Assembly: GCA_002336115.1 (NCBI GenBank)
Contig: DDEN01000050.1
Location: 124,001 to 188,000, forward strand
DNA: 64,000 nt
Direction: 5' to 3'
Source: Chitinophagaceae bacterium UBA1953
Lineage (GTDB): Bacteria > Bacteroidota > Bacteroidia > Chitinophagales > Chitinophagaceae
A program made the translations under genes and the position numbers. Under the pieces are notes generated by a model, which was not told the DNA's origin, ran no database searches, and saw only the letters and a list, made by a program, of their open reading frames with translations. Positions 1 to 7,702 of this stretch are shown here, piece after piece (the stretch's first letter is position 1; each line of letters opens with the position of its first letter).

Positions 1-34
1 AAAATACAGGGGAACACTTGTGCCAGAGGGAGCC
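1..34 (-). pseudogene. C-terminal fragment of a paralogue of the 3343-3789 gene
   Basis: On the minus strand these bases encode APSGTSVPLYF, matching the LPSGASVPLYF stretch of the protein at 3343-3789. Bases 1-29 match 3406-3434 at 26 of 29 positions. The match stops abruptly near position 30-34, and the sequence to the right is unrelated. The fragment runs off the left edge, so the missing 3' part of a longer gene may lie outside the window. It may mark the distal boundary of the cassette region. Confidence 0.55.
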
Positions 35-49
35 AGAGGTTTTTTTGGT

Positions 50-451
50 CTATGGGTTTGTTTTTATTACTTTCCAAAGTCTTAACACTGCCCAAATTTC
101 AGCACTTGCTAATACTATTAAAGCAAAAGTGTTAGCGGTTATTCCGTCAAGAATAAATCCTACAACAACGTCACCAAGTTCAATAAAAATTCTTGAAATT
201 AGTGTGATAAATAACCAACGTGGATTTTTTGCTATTACAGAAATTAAGAGAGCTAAAACACTTCCTAAAATTCTAACTCCTGAACTTGCAAAACCCATTT
301 TTGCAGAGTAAGTGTCCAAATTTGCATTTGGAAAACTAATTGCCGGATTAAAAGTATAAACGTAAAAGAAAAAGCAACCTGCACAGATTAATATCCAAGT
401 GAAGATTTTTACTGGTGTTGGTATGCCAATTGCTAAATTTTGATTTGTCAT
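50..451 (-). CDS. small integral membrane protein, function unknown
   Basis: A 133-residue protein with four predicted membrane helices, at about residues 15-33, 56-74, 78-100 and 103-126. Charged residues are confined to short loops and the tail, which ends KVIKTNP. I recognise no catalytic motif. Its composition recalls small DUF4345/DUF4267-like membrane proteins, but that is only a resemblance. It starts 2 bp after the stop of the oxidoreductase gene at 454-1086, so the two are very probably co-transcribed. Base composition is AT-rich like the rest of the accessory region. Confidence 0.6.
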   Translation of the reverse strand: MTNQNLAIGIPTPVKIFTWILICAGCFFFYVYTFNPAISFPNANLDTYSAKMGFASSGVRILGSVLALLISVIAKNPRWLFITLISRIFIELGDVVVGFILDGITANTFALIVLASAEIWAVLRLWKVIKTNP

Positions 452-453
452 TT

Positions 454-1086
454 CTATTTATTTGAAAGTGAAACGTATTTATTTAATTCTGTCGGTTTTT
501 CGGCTTGCTTAACTAAAAAGTCAGCAACATCGGTTCTGTTTATACTTCCAATATTTATGCCTTTGAATAATTTAGTTTCAACCCTGTATTTTTCTGTTAA
601 TGGTTTGTCTTTAAGAAGTCCAGGCCTTACAATTACCCATTTCAGTTTTGAGGTACTAATAATTTCTTCCATTTTAGTTTTGTCGGCATACACATCTTTT
701 AAAAGAAACTTGAAAAACAGTTTCATAATAAATCCATTGTATTGTCCACTTTCTCCTGCTCCAAAACCAGTTAAAACAATGAATGGAATTTGTAAATTTG
801 CTTCTCTTTGAACTTCCTCCAAAAGTTTAGCAAAGTCAGAATATAAAGTTGTTGGCTTCATACTTTTTCCTGTTCCCAGAGCCACAATAACTGCGTCTGC
901 TTTTTCAATGGATTTTTTAAAGTCGGCTTTATTAGTTGCACTGCCTTTTAGTGTTGTTAAGTTGCTGTTGCCTGGTAAATTAATTTCAGAACGAGAAAGA
1001 GTGGTTACATTATGTTTTCTCTCCAAAGCTCTTTTTACAGTTTCAAGTCCAACACCTGCTGACGCTCCTATAATTGTGATATTCAT
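454..1086 (-). CDS. NAD(P)-binding oxidoreductase, NmrA/SDR-like
   Basis: A 210-residue Rossmann-fold protein. The N-terminus has a dinucleotide-binding loop, TIIGASAGVG (residues 4-13), after the first strand. VIVALGTGKS (about residues 67-76) follows the fourth strand, and WVIVRPGLLKD (about 150-160) is typical of atypical short-chain dehydrogenases of the NmrA/NAD(P)H-binding type. The Tyr-x3-Lys motif of classical SDRs is not evident, so it may bind a nucleotide without classical dehydrogenase activity. The gene is divergent from the HxlR regulator at 1193-1525 and upstream of a membrane protein. HxlR regulators often control adjacent oxidoreductases, so regulation by it is a reasonable inference. 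Confidence 0.75.
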   Translation of the reverse strand: MNITIIGASAGVGLETVKRALERKHNVTTLSRSEINLPGNSNLTTLKGSATNKADFKKSIEKADAVIVALGTGKSMKPTTLYSDFAKLLEEVQREANLQIPFIVLTGFGAGESGQYNGFIMKLFFKFLLKDVYADKTKMEEIISTSKLKWVIVRPGLLKDKPLTEKYRVETKLFKGINIGSINRTDVADFLVKQAEKPTELNKYVSLSNK

Positions 1087-1192
1087 TTTTATTTAAGAAT
1101 TATTTGTTGCAAATGTATTAATACAGTATCCAAAATATACTACATTTACAGAAAATACCACTATCTTTTAGGATACTACTTAAGTTAATAAG
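1087..1192. promoter_or_regulatory. divergent promoter region with candidate HxlR operator
   Basis: This gap separates the oxidoreductase (left) from the HxlR gene (right). It contains AGTATCC at 1125-1131 and the inverse GGATACT at 1171-1177. A tighter pair, AGTAT...ATACT, spans 1125-1141. A minus-strand TACATTTG at 1110-1117 fits the Bacteroidota -7 box TAnnTTTG, although no TTTG sits at the usual distance upstream. The repeated half-site suggests an operator for the divergent regulator. Confidence 0.45.
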
Positions 1193-1525
1193 ATGAAGAA
1201 TAAACAAAAACAAATTCAGTTAAGAGATGTGCAAGATGTCATTGATATTATCGGTGGTCGTTGGCGTGGTGCAATTTTGGCAAGTCTTTGCGACAAGGAA
1301 AAAAGGTTTAATGAACTCAAACGAGATTTAGGAAGTATCACACCACGAACATTAACCAAAGAATTAAAATATCTTGAAATGAATAAGTTGATCATTCGTG
1401 AAGTTGATGCGTCAAGTGTTGTTACAATTGTTTACAGACTTACAAAACACGGAAAGTCGTTAGAGCCTTTGATTGGTCAAATTGTGATTTGGGGTCAAAA
1501 ACATAGAAAAGTTGTCTTGGGTTAG
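1193..1525 (+). CDS. HxlR-family winged-helix transcriptional regulator
   Basis: A 110-residue protein of normal length for the family. It has the HxlR signatures: IIGGRWRGAIL (about residues 18-28), KRFNELKRDLGSITPRTLTKELKYLE for the helix-turn-helix, and a beta-wing ending VVTIVYRLTKHG. HxlR proteins bind DNA as dimers and often respond to quinones, aldehydes or redox stress through a cysteine near the N-terminus. No N-terminal cysteine is present here; the only one lies in ASLCDKEKRF. It is transcribed away from the oxidoreductase it probably controls. Confidence 0.88.
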   Translation: MKNKQKQIQLRDVQDVIDIIGGRWRGAILASLCDKEKRFNELKRDLGSITPRTLTKELKYLEMNKLIIREVDASSVVTIVYRLTKHGKSLEPLIGQIVIWGQKHRKVVLG

Positions 1526-1559
1526 TTTCTTCTTATTTGCTCAATGTTTGCATGTTGTC

Positions 1560-1709
1560 TGTTAGGGTTGCAATTACGTTTTGGGTATTGGCGAAGGAAG
1601 GGCATTGAAAAACGTCAGTCCTAATATAGCACAAAAGCTGATAGAAATACGAATGTTCATTGACTTCCTTTAGCCCTGCTTTTGCAAATACTTTTGTTGT
1701 GTGCTGTAC
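1560..1709 (-). repeat. attC-like site after the methyltransferase gene (degenerate)
   Basis: Bases 1696-1709 (GTTGTGTGCTGTAC) lie 12 bp beyond the methyltransferase stop. Eleven of 14 match the start of the same unit at 3110-3123 when that is read on the minus strand. Further in, GTATTGGCGAAGGAAG near 1586-1600 can pair with a bulged CTTCCTTTAGCC...GCAAATAC near 1664-1689. Together these give a long imperfect palindrome. The outer left core is degenerate, with no clear AAC. The rest of 1526-1721 contains no reading frame I would support. Confidence 0.4.
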
Positions 1710-1721
1710 TTTTTAAGTATC

Positions 1722-2528
1722 CTAGTCATTAATTCCAATGGTCATCATTTTAGGGCTATGCATAGGATATTCTTTCATTAAATCTGCAATTTGTAAAAGT
1801 CTTTCTCTTTTCGTAGAATCTTTAATAGCTACGTCTAAGTTTGGAGTATTCCAGGCCTGACCTAAAACTCCAAGTGAACATTTTACTTTAAATCCACTTT
1901 CAATAAACTCTGTTTCGATTTCATTAAGTAGGTGAAAATATGCTTGTGTAAATGTTTTGTTTCTTAAGCTTAAATTATTTCTATACCCAGTTAAAATTTC
2001 ATCTTTCACCATTTGAAAATAATCGTCATTAAAAACTTCGCCTGATGACAAAGCATAATCCAACCCAGCAAATCTTGAAATTGAAAAACCTAACAATACG
2101 CCTCCTTTTTTTAATACTCTTTTCGCTTCCCTTAATACCATATATCGTTCACTTTTATCAGGCAAATGGTATAAAGGGCCGTTAAGAATAATTAAGTCGG
2201 CTAATTCATTTTGATATGATAAACTACGAGCATCTTCTACACCTATTGAAACTATATTTTTCAAATTTGAGTACCGTTCCTTAAAAATTTGCACATGATT
2301 AGGTACAATGTCTGAAAAATGTACTTTATGACCAATTTCAGCAAGCCAAGACGAATAATGTCCTGTACCTCCGCCAATATCTAAAATTATTGAAGGATTA
2401 ATGACTATATGCTGTGTAATAAGCATTCTTGTATGCTCTTCTTCTAATAATCCATAAGGGGATTTTAGTCTATTATCTTCATTGAAACGATCATAACTCT
2501 CAATAATTTCTGTTGTTAAATAATTCAT
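1722..2528 (-). CDS. class I SAM-dependent methyltransferase
   Basis: A 268-residue protein with the class I methyltransferase motifs in order. Motif I is ILDIGGGTGHYSSWL (about residues 49-63), the acidic motif II region is VHFSDIVPNH, and the motif IV region is ADLIILNGPLYHL (about 111-123). A post-motif follows at LKKGGVLLGFSISRF. The substrate cannot be told; the size and the GPLYHL stretch are typical of small-molecule methyltransferases of the Methyltransf_11/25 type. It follows the VOC gene by 73 bp and ends 12 bp before an attC-like end. The two genes therefore look like the payload of one cassette read from the promoter at 3125-3155. Confidence 0.85.
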   Translation of the reverse strand: MNYLTTEIIESYDRFNEDNRLKSPYGLLEEEHTRMLITQHIVINPSIILDIGGGTGHYSSWLAEIGHKVHFSDIVPNHVQIFKERYSNLKNIVSIGVEDARSLSYQNELADLIILNGPLYHLPDKSERYMVLREAKRVLKKGGVLLGFSISRFAGLDYALSSGEVFNDDYFQMVKDEILTGYRNNLSLRNKTFTQAYFHLLNEIETEFIESGFKVKCSLGVLGQAWNTPNLDVAIKDSTKRERLLQIADLMKEYPMHSPKMMTIGIND

Positions 2529-2601
2529 TTGTTGCGTCTTTCAATTTGAAATTGTCATTGTAGTTTGAAAAAATTTGACATTAAAGTGTAAGCAATAAAT
2601 C

Positions 2602-3054
2602 TCATTCTTTAGTGATTTGTTCTGCTAACCCTATTAGTAATCCTTCGACCCCCCGAATATAACATAGTCGATATATGTTCTGATAATTAACTACCTCATC
2701 AACAAGTACAGCACCTTTTTGGGTGAGTCTTACAACCAACTCGTCAATATTGTCAACTCTAAACATAACTCTTAGGTAACCCAAAGAATTAACAGGAGCT
2801 TTTCTATGGTCAGAAATTATTTCTGGTGAGATAAATCTTGAAAGTTCAAGTCGACTATGTCCGTCTGGTGTAATCATCATGGCAATTTCTACAGATTGGT
2901 TTTTAAGTCCAGTTATTCGTCCAGACCATTCGCCATCAACCATAGCTCGTCCCTCTAGTGACAGTCCTATTTCTGTAAAAAATGATATTGCGTCATCAAG
3001 ATTTTCCACAACAATACCAACATTGTTCATTTCTATTAATTTACTTTTTGTCAT
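2602..3054 (-). CDS. VOC-family (glyoxalase/bleomycin resistance-like) protein
   Basis: A 150-residue protein with the two beta-alpha-beta-beta-beta modules of the vicinal oxygen chelate fold. The first opens with NNVGIVVENLDDAISFFTEIG (split here as NNVGIVVENL and DDAISFFTEIG). The second has MFRVDNIDELVVRLTQKGA. The end reads IRGVEGLLIGLAEQI, which fits a metal-binding Glu near the C-terminus. Members include glyoxalases, dioxygenases and antibiotic-binding proteins, and I cannot choose between them. It is the first gene downstream of the repeat-borne promoter at 3125-3155, with a leader of about 65 nt, and precedes the methyltransferase. Confidence 0.8.
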   Translation of the reverse strand: MTKSKLIEMNNVGIVVENLDDAISFFTEIGLSLEGRAMVDGEWSGRITGLKNQSVEIAMMITPDGHSRLELSRFISPEIISDHRKAPVNSLGYLRVMFRVDNIDELVVRLTQKGAVLVDEVVNYQNIYRLCYIRGVEGLLIGLAEQITKE

Positions 3055-3109
3055 ATTTTTTTAATGGATTGTTGTTACCAATATATATTCTCGGAAGGAT
3101 TATCGTCTT

Positions 3110-3123
3110 GTATAGCGTACAAC
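3110..3123 (-). repeat. cassette start (GTT core), unit with VOC and methyltransferase genes
   Basis: Read on the minus strand this is GTTGTACGCTATAC. It directly follows the conserved repeat and begins the variable unit. It is 11/14 identical to bases 1696-1709 in inverted orientation, so both ends of the unit can pair as they would in a circular integron cassette. Confidence 0.5.
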
Positions 3124-3322
3124 TCAAATATATACGCAATACCTCATTTTTCAAAGGGCATACCTCTCTTTTGTAATATAAAGTAAATGAATTGTTTAAC
3201 ACATAGACAATAAAAACAGGCAGTTATAATATTGAAAGATCAACTTGTAACACAACATCCCCATTAACTAATTGCTTAGCACCAGTTTTATCTGTTGAGA
3301 GATGTTGTTGAGAAAAAGTAAT
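3121..3322 (-). repeat. promoter-bearing repeat element, copy 1 (blocks A and B)
   Basis: Block A (about 3121-3210) recurs at 6043-6135 and 12803-12858, and block B (about 3241-3322) recurs at 12869-12950. Block B is an imperfect palindrome with ACAACATC on the left and GATGTTGT on the right. It lies just after the stop of the 3343-3789 gene, as copy 3 lies after the histidine kinase stop. Between the blocks, copy 1 keeps about 54 bp that copy 3 lacks. The conserved sequence ends at the GTT where the next gene unit begins. Confidence 0.7.
3125..3155 (-). promoter_or_regulatory. Bacteroidota promoter inside repeat copy 1
   Basis: Minus strand: TTTG (3152-3155), a 19-nt spacer, then TATATTTG (3125-3132). 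This matches the primary sigma factor consensus TTTG-N19/21-TAnnTTTG exactly. It points into the VOC and methyltransferase genes. Confidence 0.75.
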
Positions 3323-3342
3323 CTGATTATTTGTGCAAATGC

Positions 3343-3789
3343 TCAGCTATAGTTTTTCAAATGCCCGATACAATCGGGGGCGTTTTGAATGGCATCAAGT
3401 GATCCAAAATACAGCGGAACACTTGCGCCAGAAGGTAACTTAAACTCACTAAACTGCAATGATAAATTTAAAGCATCTTTGGCTTCTAAAAGGAGCGAAT
3501 ATGTAAGAAAGCCTTCATTTTCTTCCAGAATAGATTCCTTTAAAAAATCGATATTAACTTTTACCGGCAGTGCAAATTGAATTTCTTCCGGTAGATTTTT
3601 TTTCTTAAGATTGTAAAATTCAGCAGGTGGTTCAATTTTATGGCTCTTTGCAATATCTTTCAATAGCGGCTTAAACTTTGATGGAATATCCGTATAAAAA
3701 ACTTTTGTTTTTACTTGCCCATTGAGATTTAAGCAGGAGGTAATAAGTACCAAAACCAAAGTAAGATATGTTAGTTTTTTAGTTTGCAT
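3343..3789 (-). CDS. secreted protein resembling a truncated peptidase proregion
   Basis: A 148-residue product with a signal peptide or lipoprotein signal: hydrophobic LTYLTLVLVLITSC at residues 7-20, with Cys20 in a plausible lipobox. The stretch from QFALPVKVNID to LNLSLQFSEFKLPSGASVPLYF resembles the N-terminal region of secreted lysyl-endopeptidase-like proteins, where it precedes the protease domain. Here the protein stops about 22 residues after that stretch, with no protease domain, so truncation is likely. Its start overlaps the stop of the 3779-4549 gene by 11 bp, implying coupled translation. A diverged copy of its 3' part lies at 1-34. Confidence 0.55.
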   Translation of the reverse strand: MQTKKLTYLTLVLVLITSCLNLNGQVKTKVFYTDIPSKFKPLLKDIAKSHKIEPPAEFYNLKKKNLPEEIQFALPVKVNIDFLKESILEENEGFLTYSLLLEAKDALNLSLQFSEFKLPSGASVPLYFGSLDAIQNAPDCIGHLKNYS

Positions 3790-4549
3790 GACGATTTTTT
3801 TTAAATGTGTAAAGGATTTTTATACTTGTGCCAATACCTCTCAACCATTTATTTCTGCTTTCTGAGTTGTTTTCAGTCGGAAAAATTGAATCTTGTTTCC
3901 ATAAATCATATACCGGGATTATTATTGTTGGGCCAATATATAATTTGCCTACTTTTTTTACTAATCCTATATCAAATTCTCCCCCAAGACCAAAATACCT
4001 ACTTTTAAATGTTTTGTAATTATTTTTTATTTGAAGTTCAGGTTGAGGTATAAATGAATTGTCGTATGGTAAATGATAACATTGTGAGATGGTGTAGTAA
4101 TTTCTGACAAGAAAACCTGCTATAATTCTATAATTTTTTTTAAGTTCAAAATTTTTACCTAACCCTAAGCTTAAGTTTACTGTATTGTACCAGTAACCAT
4201 CGGTGCCTAAAGTTATACTCAATTGCGTTGGATAGTCAATAATCCTTCTGTCACCTACACCAAAAGATTGGTGAGTGCTTACTATATCATTAAAAGAATA
4301 TCTGTAATAGCCAAGTCCAGCTTTGAAATAGACACTGTTTTTGAAGGAAATTTTGTAGGTTGAATTAATCCCCCAGCTTGTTCCTTTTAGTGAGAGATTA
4401 TAGGTAGAAATACTATTTATTGCATTTATAAATTTAGGATAATTATCCCAACGAATAAATGGTTCTATTTCAAGTTGGCGGAAGTTGCTCTGTGAAAAAA
4501 TAGAATTCCAACAGATAAATAAAATGGCCAAAAGGAGTATTTTTTTCAT
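3779..4549 (-). CDS. outer-membrane beta-barrel-like secreted protein, unknown function
   Basis: I start it at the ATG at 4549, which gives 256 residues beginning MKKILLLAILFICWNSIFSQ, a clear signal peptide with cleavage after SQ. An upstream in-frame ATG at 4651 adds 34 residues without signal character. The body has alternating aromatic and polar strands, for example YFKAGLGYYRYSF and YRIIAGFLVRNYYTI. It ends with strand-rich GIGTSIKILYTFKK, typical of 8- to 12-stranded outer-membrane barrels. The gene lies in the second position of the array that starts with the promoter at 6047-6077. Confidence 0.6.
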   Translation of the reverse strand: MKKILLLAILFICWNSIFSQSNFRQLEIEPFIRWDNYPKFINAINSISTYNLSLKGTSWGINSTYKISFKNSVYFKAGLGYYRYSFNDIVSTHQSFGVGDRRIIDYPTQLSITLGTDGYWYNTVNLSLGLGKNFELKKNYRIIAGFLVRNYYTISQCYHLPYDNSFIPQPELQIKNNYKTFKSRYFGLGGEFDIGLVKKVGKLYIGPTIIIPVYDLWKQDSIFPTENNSESRNKWLRGIGTSIKILYTFKKNRHAN

Positions 4550-4703
4550 GTTACATATTTTTACGTACGACAATTTGTGTCTGAATACCGTTGCATGTTC
4601 TACAATGGGTGGGCTGTGTTCTTGCAGAAGTATTTCATGGAATATTTTCATAACTATTGTTTTATCTGTTGTCTAATAAACAATGATTAGGGTGTGTCCA
4701 ACA

Positions 4704-4909
4704 GGGTTGCTTACAACGGCCCACGGCTTAGCGCTGTGGTGGGATTAGTATTCCGTCCGCCCACAACCGCTGCCGATTAAAGTTGTTTTGTTGAAATTAA
4801 ATTAAATGTTGAAAGTTGCTTGTCTTGCTGGAACTGAAGTTGGGCTTTGCAAAACTGTCAATTGTGCTTCCGTCCAGCCACCATTGCGCTAAACCGATGT
4901 TGTGTGCTG
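4704..4909 (-). repeat. attC-like site between two cassette units
   Basis: A roughly 200-bp imperfect palindrome. The outer cores are ACAAC (4713-4717) and GTTGT (4899-4903). Inner arms are TTAGCGC (4728-4734) with GCGCTAA (4886-4892), and TGGTGG (4737-4742) with CCACCA (4878-4883). The layout of outer core, inner stem and long loop is that of an integron attC site, though longer than the usual 60-140 bp. The CGTCCGCCC and AACCGCTGCC stretches in the loop recur in the site at 11178-11387, so the two are homologous. Confidence 0.6.
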
Positions 4910-4925
4910 TACAAGTCGAACAGCT

Positions 4926-6011
4926 CTAAAACATTCTTAAAGCTTTGTCTGAACCTGCTGTTAAACCTTTCTTCTTCATTTGTTCAATTAAGTCGTCTAA
5001 ATATTTTTTTTCTTTTGCTTCATTAAAAGGATTTCCGTCCTTATCAAGTATTGTCCCACCCAAACGCTTTTGACAATATTTTACAGCGTCAAACATAACA
5101 GCGAAGACATTTTTAGGGTCAGCACTTCTTGGAACTGAAAAACTAAAACCTAAATCGGTTGGGTTCATACTTCCATCTTTTATATCCTCTGGCATAAAAT
5201 AACCTGGTTCAGTAGTAGTCCAAACACTAAAATGTTGGTCGTGTCCATAATCTTCTTCATTATTCCAATGAAATAAATCTCCATCACCCCAAACCAAGCC
5301 GACACTTTGTAAAACATCCCAAGCTAATTTTCCATCAAAAGCTTTATCACTTTTCAATAGAATGACTGCTTCAATATCAAATTCTTTTTTTAGTTCTGCA
5401 AGTTTCTTTCCTCTTAAAGCGGCTTGCTCAATTGTTCCGTCAAACTCAAGATTTACTGGGAATGCTTTAAATTTTTTCTTTAACTCTGTAATATATTTTT
5501 CAAGTCTTTTTGTGTCATAAGTTGAACTCTCTTCATCGTAAATTTCAACTAAATCAATAGCTACTTGAACCTTGCTATAAATATCAGGGTCGCCGCCAAC
5601 AATTGCGTAAGTCCATTTCTTTCTTTTGTCGGAATACCCATAAACGTCTGCTGCACTATAATTTACTCTCCAGTATTTGTCAAATATTTTGAACAACTGT
5701 TCTGTTGTGAATGAAGTAGGTTTTAAGGTTTCGATGTTAATTACCCAATCCTTTTCGGAGTCGGGCTTGTATTCAATCTCTCCTGTTAGCTTGATGGGTT
5801 TAGGAAATGATAGTCTTTTTGTGTCTAAAATGTAAGAAGCATTTTCAGAAGCGTTATTAAGGTCTAATTTTTTTACTCTTTCCTCACTCTGTCCTTGAGT
5901 TGATATGAAATAATCCTGTGTCGCTGCCGGTTTGTTTTTTGGTTTGAAAAAAAGATAAACGATAATTGATAAAGCAATAAGTCCAATAATTATGTAAGGC
6001 ATTTTCTTCAT
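4926..6011 (-). CDS. single-pass membrane protein with ZipA-like C-terminal domain
   Basis: A 361-residue protein. Residues 4-22 form one membrane helix, followed by a basic segment (FFKPKNKPAATQ) and a soluble domain. The last 150 residues carry VGLVWGDGDLFHWNN, LGFSFSVPRSADP and DAVKYCQKRLGGTILDKDGNPF. This resembles the C-terminal FtsZ-binding domain of ZipA in gammaproteobacteria, which also has one N-terminal helix. ZipA itself is not expected in Bacteroidota, so this is a fold-level guess. It is the sole gene between a repeat-borne promoter and an attC-like site, so it looks like a cassette gene. Confidence 0.55.
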   Translation of the reverse strand: MKKMPYIIIGLIALSIIVYLFFKPKNKPAATQDYFISTQGQSEERVKKLDLNNASENASYILDTKRLSFPKPIKLTGEIEYKPDSEKDWVINIETLKPTSFTTEQLFKIFDKYWRVNYSAADVYGYSDKRKKWTYAIVGGDPDIYSKVQVAIDLVEIYDEESSTYDTKRLEKYITELKKKFKAFPVNLEFDGTIEQAALRGKKLAELKKEFDIEAVILLKSDKAFDGKLAWDVLQSVGLVWGDGDLFHWNNEEDYGHDQHFSVWTTTEPGYFMPEDIKDGSMNPTDLGFSFSVPRSADPKNVFAVMFDAVKYCQKRLGGTILDKDGNPFNEAKEKKYLDDLIEQMKKKGLTAGSDKALRMF

Positions 6012-6031
6012 TTAATGCAGGGTGTCGAAAT

Positions 6032-6045
6032 GTATAGCACACAAC
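6032..6045 (-). repeat. cassette start of the ZipA-like unit
   Basis: Minus strand GTTGTGTGCTATAC. It matches bases 4899-4912 (GTTGTGTGCTGTAC) in inverted orientation at 13 of 14 positions, so the unit carries complementary ends on either side of its gene. Confidence 0.6.
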
Positions 6046-6135
6046 TCAAATATATACGCAATACCTCATTTTTCAAAAGGGCATACCTCTCTTTTGTAAT
6101 ATAAAGTAAATGAATTGTTTAACACATAAACAACT
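6043..6135 (-). repeat. promoter-bearing repeat element, copy 2 (block A only)
   Basis: Nearly identical to 3121-3210 over about 85 bp, including the run from CAAATATA through TGAATTGTTTAACACAT. The match fades after ACAGGCAATTG near 6150, and block B is absent. Confidence 0.75.
6047..6077 (-). promoter_or_regulatory. Bacteroidota promoter inside repeat copy 2
   Basis: Minus strand: TTTG (6074-6077), 19-nt spacer, TATATTTG (6047-6054). It reads into the ZipA-like gene with a leader of about 30 nt. Confidence 0.75.
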
Positions 6136-6309
6136 AATAACAGGCAATTGGGCTTTTGTATTGTTATTACGCCAATGCAACTTTTTGCTAAAGCGTGTGC
6201 AAACGTTTATAAACGTTTATAACCGCCTGTTACTTCTCTCCCGGCCTGCTTTCTTTAATATTTATTTACTTCTGCTGCTATTGCAAACTATGGTGCTCGG
6301 CTGGCAAAC

Positions 6310-6519
6310 AATGCCCTTTGCTTTACAAATAACGGCCTTCGGTTCACGTTCAATGCCCTTGGTTTAACTTGCAAAGCCTTTCCTTTGTTTGGCTAAGCCT
6401 ATCGTTCAGCCTGCAAAGCGCTTCCCTTTTTTTGCAAAGCCTTTTGTATAACCTGCAAAAACGATTGTTTGCTGTGCATAAATGGCTGTGCGTACTGCAA
6501 TGCCTTGGGTTAAACTGCC
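6310..6519. repeat. ten diverged 21-bp tandem units
   Basis: Ten successive units of about 21 bp, in the style of AAAGCCTTTSSTTTAACCTGC, fill this stretch. Eight keep exactly 21 bp, and one 22/20 pair restores the phase. Short open frames exist on both strands (for example 6350-6541 on the minus strand, with heptads such as RLCKKRE and RLSQTKE), but they lack good starts and stop inside the array. The rest of 6151-6784 holds no gene I can support; it is the leader region of the FN3 gene. Confidence 0.7.
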
Positions 6520-6784
6520 GGCAAGGTATTTTTTCATGCAAAAAAGGGCAATTACCCGCAAGGTAATGGCGGTAGTATTCCCTATAAAAATTGCAGGGTT
6601 TTACTCTTTCTTTTAAAAACGGGAAAAAGACAGTTGTTTTTTTTCATTGGTGCTTAACAATTTTTTTCAATTTGTCAAGCCCCGCCTGCGTATTGCATGT
6701 TCAAAAACTTTGTATTTGTTTTGTTCGTCTAACCGGCTGAAGCTAGCGCAGCCAATTTATTCATTTTTTAAAACACATCGTAAC

Positions 6785-7396
6785 ATGAAAAAAGCTCTCA
6801 TCAATTTCAGCCGTTTAAACGATGGCAACCTTGAGTCAGCAACACACACCATTCTTAGCAACCTTAACGGAAATGCCTACTTCCCCACTCCTGTTCCTTC
6901 CCTTGCCAGTGTTACCACTGCTTCAAACGACTTCAGCAATGCACTGATTGAAGCAAAATCGGGCAATCGGGCTGCTATTGCAGAAAAAAACAGGATGCGG
7001 GCACAACTGATTATTTTGCTGCGCAGCCTGGCAACGTATGTAACTTTTGCTGCCGATGGCGATATTACCAAGCTGCTTACATCGGGTTTCGATATCAGCA
7101 AGGACGATCAGCCTTCTGATATAAGCAAGCCCGAAAATCTGCAGGTGCTGAATGGCGCTAACAGCGGCGAACTTGAAATTATGGTAAATGCGGTGAAGGG
7201 TGCAAAATCGTACCTGCACGAGTTTACTACTGATATAAGTGCCGAAACTCCAGTGTGGAACAGTATTGCCACTACCAGCAGGCGTTTAACCATTAATAAC
7301 CTGCAGCCGGGAAGTAAATATTATTGCCGTGTGGGTGCAGTGGGTTCAAAAGGCCAGCTTGTTTATACCGATGCTGTTTCTCGCATTGTAGTTTAA
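6785..7396 (+). CDS. fibronectin type III domain protein, unknown function
   Basis: I start it at the ATG at 6785, which gives 203 residues beginning MKKALINFSRLNDG. The longer frame from 6647 adds 46 residues of non-coding character. Residues about 1-115 are helical, with alternating charged and alanine-rich segments. Residues about 120-203 form one FN3-like domain, ending LTINNLQPGSKYYCRVGAVG, which is the classical end of such domains. There is no signal peptide, so it is probably cytoplasmic. Similar proteins are common in Bacteroidota without assigned function. A strong terminator follows. Confidence 0.7.
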   Translation: MKKALINFSRLNDGNLESATHTILSNLNGNAYFPTPVPSLASVTTASNDFSNALIEAKSGNRAAIAEKNRMRAQLIILLRSLATYVTFAADGDITKLLTSGFDISKDDQPSDISKPENLQVLNGANSGELEIMVNAVKGAKSYLHEFTTDISAETPVWNSIATTSRRLTINNLQPGSKYYCRVGAVGSKGQLVYTDAVSRIVV

Positions 7397-7430
7397 CCTG
7401 TAAGCAAGGCCGGGTTACAAAATAACAGTT

Positions 7431-7457
7431 AAAGCGCTCTGCAGAGCGCTTTTTTAT
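7431..7457 (+). terminator. intrinsic terminator after the FN3 gene
   Basis: A perfect 16-bp palindrome GCGCTCTGCAGAGCGC (7434-7449) followed by TTTTTT. The remaining gap up to 7702 shows nothing recognisable. Confidence 0.85.
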
Positions 7458-7702
7458 TAAAATAAGAATATGCCATTATTTTCACTGCATTCAATGTAAA
7501 TAAATTGTTGAATCATTTTCAGTTGGGCAAAAACAAACCGGGCTGTATTTATACAATGGTATTTAAACTGCTTTTTTATTTAAGCCTTCCTTTATCAATT
7601 ACCTCGCTTCTAATTTGTTTACATGCAGGTTCAATGCCCTTTGCTTCTGTTTTATTTTAACTATTGCATACTGCAACCGTGCAAACCTGCCGGCAGTTCG
7701 GT

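Noticed and set aside
1..3434. Target site duplication of a transposon
   Set aside because: The copies at 1-29 and 3406-3434 are only 26/29 identical and fall in different gene copies; no transposase or terminal inverted repeat is present.
4704..4909. Riboswitch, tRNA or ncRNA
   Set aside because: No clover-leaf or known aptamer pattern is visible, and the homologous site at 11178-11387 and the matching unit ends favour a recombination site.
6110..6566. Open frames across the 21-bp tandem repeat on both strands
   Set aside because: They begin at weak or alternative starts, stop within the array and simply reflect the period being a multiple of three.
6647..6784. Longer N-terminus for the FN3 protein
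   Set aside because: The extra 46 residues are low in coding character, and the ATG at 6785 follows an AT-rich leader.
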